From Verrucomicrobiota bacterium (GTDB taxonomy: Bacteria > Auribacterota > JABMQX01 > JAFGEW01): a stretch of DNA of 64,000 nucleotides. The stretch is taken from positions 1-64,000 of the forward strand of contig JAFGEW010000016.1 in the NCBI GenBank assembly GCA_016931415.1. The letters run 5' to 3'. The notes under the pieces were generated by a model. It saw nothing but the letters and a program-made list of their open reading frames with translations, was not told where the DNA came from and made no database searches. Below, piece by piece: positions 60,350-64,000 of the stretch. Position numbers and translations under genes: made by a program. Position 1 is the first letter of the stretch. Each line of letters opens with the position of its first letter.

Positions 60350-61318
60350 CTACAGCTCGAGCTCAACCTCGTTCGGCGCAACGACATGTGCGTGAACGAC
60401 CTTCTTCGAGTCCTTGTTCATGACATCGACCCGCTCGCCCACACAGGCGTCGGCGAGCGCAATCCCCTTGGTGCGCACGCGGACGGCGCCCTTGCGGGCC
60501 CGAATCGTCACGTAGTTGTTGCGCCGTACGGCAAGCGGCTCACCGACCATCACGTCGGTGAGCAGCATGCCTGCGCTGAGCGAGCGCGTCGCCCGCTTGC
60601 CTGCGACATCCTCGATGGCCATGAAATAGCCGCCGACTGTTCCGGTGACTTCGCGACGCTCGATCTTGACGTGCTCGGCTGTGATCACTTCGTTCTGGCC
60701 CGCGCGCCGCTCGAGCACGACAACGGGCCGAAACAACCGGATCTTGACCGACACGCGCTCGGTGGTTGCCTCGACACCATCGATGCGTACCGCCACTGAG
60801 AAGGCCAGGTAGCCGGCAAGACGCGAATTGCCCACCGGCACGACGCTGTACTCAACCTCGCCGACGGGTGCCGCGAATGACCGGGGTACGCGCACGAACT
60901 CGAGGATGAGATCGTCATCCGGCAACCCCGTCTGCTCGGCGACGTAGTCGTGCACGGCGCGCTTGAGATCCTCCGGCGCGATCCGCTGCCCCGAGCGCGA
61001 CACGTACACCCACTCGGGGCCTTCGATGGCGATCCGGCTCATGTCAAGCGGCAGGTCGCCGAGCGCCGCGCGCACATCGGCCGCCGAGAGTCTGATGCTC
61101 TCGTTGATCTGCGGCGCCTCGGCCACGGTGACGCCGGAGACAAGCTTGACCACCTCGGGCATGGCGGCGTCCACCTGGGCTAGGTCGGCAATGGTCACCG
61201 TCTCGCCCTTGACCTCAGCAACGTCCTTGAGCCGCACCGTCACCGGCGTCTGCGCCAGCGCGGCAGTGGTGAGCAGGATCACGAGCAACGCGATGGCTAT
61301 CTGCATGAGCGGCTTCAT
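60350..61318 (-). CDS. flgA: P-ring assembly chaperone FlgA
   Basis: The 322-residue protein has a signal peptide (QIAIALLVILLTTAALA) and, in the C-terminal half, the SAF-like domain common to FlgA: VITAEHVKIERREV, RSLSAGMLLTDVMVGEPLAV and VTIRARKGAVRVRTKGIALAD. The N-terminal half (VRLKDVAEVKGETVTIADLAQV) is longer than in enteric FlgA. It helps FlgI monomers assemble in the periplasm. It lies between flgG and flgH. Confidence 0.9.
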   Translation of the reverse strand: MKPLMQIAIALLVILLTTAALAQTPVTVRLKDVAEVKGETVTIADLAQVDAAMPEVVKLVSGVTVAEAPQINESIRLSAADVRAALGDLPLDMSRIAIEGPEWVYVSRSGQRIAPEDLKRAVHDYVAEQTGLPDDDLILEFVRVPRSFAAPVGEVEYSVVPVGNSRLAGYLAFSVAVRIDGVEATTERVSVKIRLFRPVVVLERRAGQNEVITAEHVKIERREVTGTVGGYFMAIEDVAGKRATRSLSAGMLLTDVMVGEPLAVRRNNYVTIRARKGAVRVRTKGIALADACVGERVDVMNKDSKKVVHAHVVAPNEVELEL

Positions 61319-61331
61319 GTTCCTACCCCGC

Positions 61332-62126
61332 TTACCTCTTCAGGCTGTTGGCCAGACCAAGCATCTCGTCGCTGGTCTGGATCGACTTCGAGTTGACATC
61401 GTAGGCACGCTGCGCTGTGATCAGATCGACCATCTCGTCGATCACAGAGACGTTGGACATCTCGAGCATGCCCTGCACAAGCGAACCGCGCCCCTCTGAA
61501 GCTGGATTGCCGACGGTGGCCTCACCCGAGGCTGGCGAGGTCACGTAGAGGTTGCCCCCGAGGGATGTCAGCCCGGCTTGATTGACGAACGTCGCCAACG
61601 TGATCTGGCCTACCTCGGTTGCCGTGTTCTCGCCCGCAACACGCGCCTGCACGGTGCCGTCGGGCGCGATGCTTATGTGTTCGTAGGGGACGTTCTCCGG
61701 GATCGTGATGCTGGGATCGAGCACGTAGCCGTCGCTGGTCACCACGCGACGCTGGTCATCGAGCTTGAACGCGCCGTCGCGCGTGTAACCCGTAGAGCCA
61801 TCCGGGAGCTGCACCTGGAAGAAGCCGTCGCCGTCGACGCGGACGTCGAGCGGTTGCTCGGTGAGCTTGGGCGTCCCCGGCGTGAACATCTTCTGCGTCG
61901 CCGCCGGCCGCACGCCGAGACCGATGCTGATGCCCGTGGGGATCTGCGTCGAGTCCGATGAGGCGCCGCCCGCCATACGGATCTGCTGGTAGAGCAGGTC
62001 CTGGAAATCGACGCGGGACTTCTTGAAGCCGGTCGTGTTGACGTTCGCCAGGTTGTTGGCGATCGTATCAACGTTCATCTGCTGCGCGGCCATGCCGGTC
62101 GCCGCGGTGTAGAGTGCTCGCATCAT
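61332..62126 (-). CDS. flgG: Flagellar distal rod protein FlgG
   Basis: The 264-residue protein has the rod/hook N-terminal motif MNVDTIANNLANVNTTGFKK, the FFQVQLPDGSTGYTRDGAF beta region and the C-terminal VDLITAQRAYDVNSKSIQTSDEML helix. The length and motifs fit FlgG. Two adjacent ATGs (62126, 62123) follow GGGAGGA. It follows flgF by about 18 bases. Confidence 0.95.
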   Translation of the reverse strand: MMRALYTAATGMAAQQMNVDTIANNLANVNTTGFKKSRVDFQDLLYQQIRMAGGASSDSTQIPTGISIGLGVRPAATQKMFTPGTPKLTEQPLDVRVDGDGFFQVQLPDGSTGYTRDGAFKLDDQRRVVTSDGYVLDPSITIPENVPYEHISIAPDGTVQARVAGENTATEVGQITLATFVNQAGLTSLGGNLYVTSPASGEATVGNPASEGRGSLVQGMLEMSNVSVIDEMVDLITAQRAYDVNSKSIQTSDEMLGLANSLKR

Positions 62127-62144
62127 TTCTCAGATCCTCCCAGG

Positions 62145-62906
62145 CTATCGCGCGGCCCCGACGGTTCGGATCGCGTCGCTCAGCGTGTCATCCTGCAGCC
62201 GGGCCATTTTCTGCGCCATCTCGTAGTCACGGTAGTTGCCAATCAGTCCCACCATCTCCTCGACGACGTTCACGTTGGACATCTCGATCGAGCCCTGGAC
62301 GATGGGGCTCGAGACGGTCAGCTCGACCGCGTCCTCGCTCGTGGTTTCGTAGAGGTTCTGGCCCGCCTTGCGTAGCGGGTAGGGCTGTTCGAAATCGGCA
62401 AGCGTGATTCGGCCCGAGCGCGCGCCGTTGATACTGATCGTGCCGTCTGGGGCAATCGCAACATCGCCGCCTTCGGCAGTGCTGATGGTGATGGGCGCGC
62501 CGCCGTCGCCGAGCAGTCCGTATCCGTCGGCGGTCACAAGGCGTCCCCCGGCATCAAGGTGGAATGAGCCGTCGCGCGTGTAACGCGTGCCCTCTGGGCT
62601 GCGGACGCGGAAGAAACCGTCGCCGTCGATGGCAAGGTCGAACGCCCCACCTGTCTCCCGTAGCGGCCCCTGGGTGTGGACCGTGATCACCTCGGCACGC
62701 AGCCGGCCCAAGGGCGGCTGCACGAGACCCTCGCTATCGCCCACCGGCTGGGTGACTCGAGCGAAGAGCACGTCGAACGGCTCGACATGGACGCTCTCCT
62801 TCTTGAACCCGGGTGTGGAGGCGTTGGCGAGGTTGTTGGCGATGATATCGTTGCGGTCCGCATAGGTGCGCATCGCACCTCCGACCGCATAGAACCCGGA
62901 AATCAT
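62145..62906 (-). CDS. flgF: Flagellar proximal rod protein FlgF
   Basis: The 253-residue protein shares the rod fold: YADRNDIIANNLANASTPGFKK, the FFRVRSPEGTRYTRDGSF segment and the closing helix VEEMVGLIGNYRDYEMAQKMA. It is assigned FlgF because it is the first of the FlgF-FlgG pair and lacks the typical FlgG distal sequence. GGAGG 6 bases upstream sets ATG 62906. A sigma-54 promoter lies about 60 bases upstream. It opens the flg operon. Confidence 0.9.
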   Translation of the reverse strand: MISGFYAVGGAMRTYADRNDIIANNLANASTPGFKKESVHVEPFDVLFARVTQPVGDSEGLVQPPLGRLRAEVITVHTQGPLRETGGAFDLAIDGDGFFRVRSPEGTRYTRDGSFHLDAGGRLVTADGYGLLGDGGAPITISTAEGGDVAIAPDGTISINGARSGRITLADFEQPYPLRKAGQNLYETTSEDAVELTVSSPIVQGSIEMSNVNVVEEMVGLIGNYRDYEMAQKMARLQDDTLSDAIRTVGAAR

Positions 62907-62963
62907 CCTTGACCTCCGATCTCTTGATGTTCCTGGGCCTGCCCTGTACCGGCTGCTTCCTTG

Positions 62964-62979
62964 AGCAACGCGGGTGCCA
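62964..62979 (-). promoter_or_regulatory. Sigma-54 promoter of the flg operon
   Basis: Minus-strand TGGCACCCGCGTTGCT matches TGGCAC-N5-TTGCW, with GG and GC 10 bases apart. The start near 62953 is 47 bases before flgF. The remaining gap up to the flagellin-2 terminator (63127) shows no other clear site. Confidence 0.85.
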
Positions 62980-63126
62980 CGCCGCGTCGCTCCTCTGGGG
63001 TGCCGCGCTAACCCATTCTGCCAACGGTGCTTGCATTTGCTCCGAACTGCTTGTCCCAACGGTGCCTGTGCGGATGAACGGCCGGAGTTGCCGGTAGGCA
63101 GCAACCTTCTTGCCGCCGGAAAGAAG

Positions 63127-63149
63127 CGGCCCGGAACAAGTCCGGGCCG
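63127..63149 (-). terminator. Terminator after flagellin 2
   Basis: Minus-strand CGGCCCGGA-CTTGT-TCCGGGCCG, a perfect 9-bp stem with 5-base loop, followed by CTTCTTTCC. It lies about 30 bases past the flagellin-2 stop and separates that transcript from the flg operon. Confidence 0.75.
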
Positions 63150-63179
63150 TATATGGTTCATCTGGATCGTGGCGCGGGC

Positions 63180-64000
63180 TCAACCGGCCCCGAGGAGCGA
63201 CAGGAGCGAAGCGGGCGCCGCGTTGGCCTGCGTGAGCATCGCCAGCGCCGTCTGCTGCAGGATCTGGAGCTTGGTCAGCTCGAGCTGCTCGTAGGCCAGA
63301 TCGGCGTCCTCGATTGTGCTCAGGTTGTCTTGGACCGTGACCTCGTTCAGCGCGGCCTGCTCAGCCTGGAATTCGAGGCGATGCATCCAGGTGCCTAGGA
63401 CTTCCTCCTGCTTGAGAATATCGGCAAGCGCGGTGCTGATGGCCTCGATCGCCACCTTGATGTTGGTCCGTGTGGCTTCGAGCGTCGAACTGCCTGTCAG
63501 ACTCAGGTTGGCAATGCCGAGCGAGGAGAGCGTCGGCACTGCACCTGTGAGCGAGACATCTTCAAGCTCGCCGAGGGTGAATCCCGTGTAAAGGATCGGG
63601 CTGACACCGCTCTCAAGGATATTCTGGATTTCCTCGAGGAAGCCGTTGAGGCCGATCTGCAATCCGATGCGCTCGGCCGAGGTGATCCCGCCGCTGTCGG
63701 CCTGGTAGGCGATGTCGGACATCTCGGTCAGCAGGTCAACGATCTGCGCCAGTCGGCTGTCGTTGGTCTGCAGCCAGTTGATGCCGCGCTCGATGTTATT
63801 GCGCTGGTTGCGGTACTTGGAGATGTCCAGCGCCATCATGCGCGAGATGTAGTAGCCACTGGGCGAGTCGGCTGCGCTGTTGATCTTACGCCCGGTCGAG
63901 AGACGCTCCGAGCTCTTGAGGATCTCGTTGTTGATGTCGGAGAGCACCTTGTACGCGCGCAGCGCGGTGACATTGGTGCGAACTCGTGCCAGATCACTCA
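63180..64000 (-). CDS. Flagellin 2 (first base of start codon outside the window)
   Basis: The frame begins with TG AGT GAT at the right edge, so the ATG is one base outside. About 273 residues are present, close to flagellin 1 in length and sequence: start SDLARVRTNVTALRAYKVL, ERLSTGRKINSAADSPSGYY, and end LQILQQTALAMLTQANAAPASLLSLL. Like flagellin 1 it lacks variable outer domains. A terminator follows. The promoter would be outside the window. The two flagellins bracket the flg operon. Confidence 0.94.
   Translation of the reverse strand, partial: SDLARVRTNVTALRAYKVLSDINNEILKSSERLSTGRKINSAADSPSGYYISRMMALDISKYRNQRNNIERGINWLQTNDSRLAQIVDLLTEMSDIAYQADSGGITSAERIGLQIGLNGFLEEIQNILESGVSPILYTGFTLGELEDVSLTGAVPTLSSLGIANLSLTGSSTLEATRTNIKVAIEAISTALADILKQEEVLGTWMHRLEFQAEQAALNEVTVQDNLSTIEDADLAYEQLELTKLQILQQTALAMLTQANAAPASLLSLLGAG

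Overview
The window is GC-rich, densely coded DNA from a flagellated, diderm (outer-membrane) bacterium. The diderm call rests on flgH and flgI, which build the L- and P-rings. Several traits are common in the PVC superphylum and neighbouring poorly cultured phyla such as Planctomycetota, Lentisphaerota, Hydrogenedentota and Sumerlaeota: pseudopilins of the DUF1559 type, NHL-repeat and TPR proteins, many zinc-ribbon proteins, a Ser/Thr kinase fused to a formylglycine-generating-enzyme-like domain, and DUF362. The sequence alone does not fix the phylum. I saw no tRNA, rRNA, insertion sequence, phage gene or CRISPR array.

Region 1 (1-18,100) is mixed metabolic and surface functions: the end of pyrF, a TPR protein, two pseudopilins, two large secreted proteins with HEXXH motifs, a small operon of glycosyltransferase, metallo-beta-lactamase-fold hydrolase and pseudouridine synthase, nagB, a three-gene 2-oxo-acid dehydrogenase operon (E1 alpha, E1 beta, E2), two zinc-ribbon membrane proteins and a cold-shock protein with a long leader.

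Region 2 (18,122-23,984) is a tightly coupled minus-strand operon of four genes: an excisionase-type HTH protein with a RING/B-box-like zinc cluster, a zinc-ribbon/SPFH-like protein, a zinc-ribbon/FHA protein, and a Ser/Thr kinase fused to an FGE-like domain. It looks like a self-contained phospho-signalling system and is the best candidate here for something undescribed.

Region 3 (24,160-42,200) holds motility signalling. A sigma-54 promoter drives a small-protein/oxidoreductase/FlgN-like operon. Minus-strand fliK-cheX-cheY follows. The main chemotaxis operon reads cheW, MCP, cheB, STAS, HEAT-repeat gene, cheR, cheY, cheA. Two HDOD proteins, ispD and a pseudo-receiver/ATPase protein lie on the plus strand.

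Region 4 (42,166-49,311) is a probable flagellin-glycosylation cluster on the minus strand: two Maf (DUF115) proteins with NHL, DUF362 and winged-helix/Rossmann genes. Region 5 (49,493-64,000) is the late flagellar locus, read right to left: flagellin 2, then flgF-flgG-flgA-flgH-flgI-flgJ-flgN-flgK-flgL-fliW-csrA, flagellin 1, fliD, fliS and two small genes. Its regulation can be read from the DNA. A sigma-54 promoter precedes flgF; sigma-28 promoters precede flagellin 1 and fliD; strong hairpins follow both flagellins; and the flagellin-1 leader carries a hairpin with GGA in its loop next to a GGA in the Shine-Dalgarno, the classic target of CsrA, whose gene and antagonist gene fliW lie immediately upstream.
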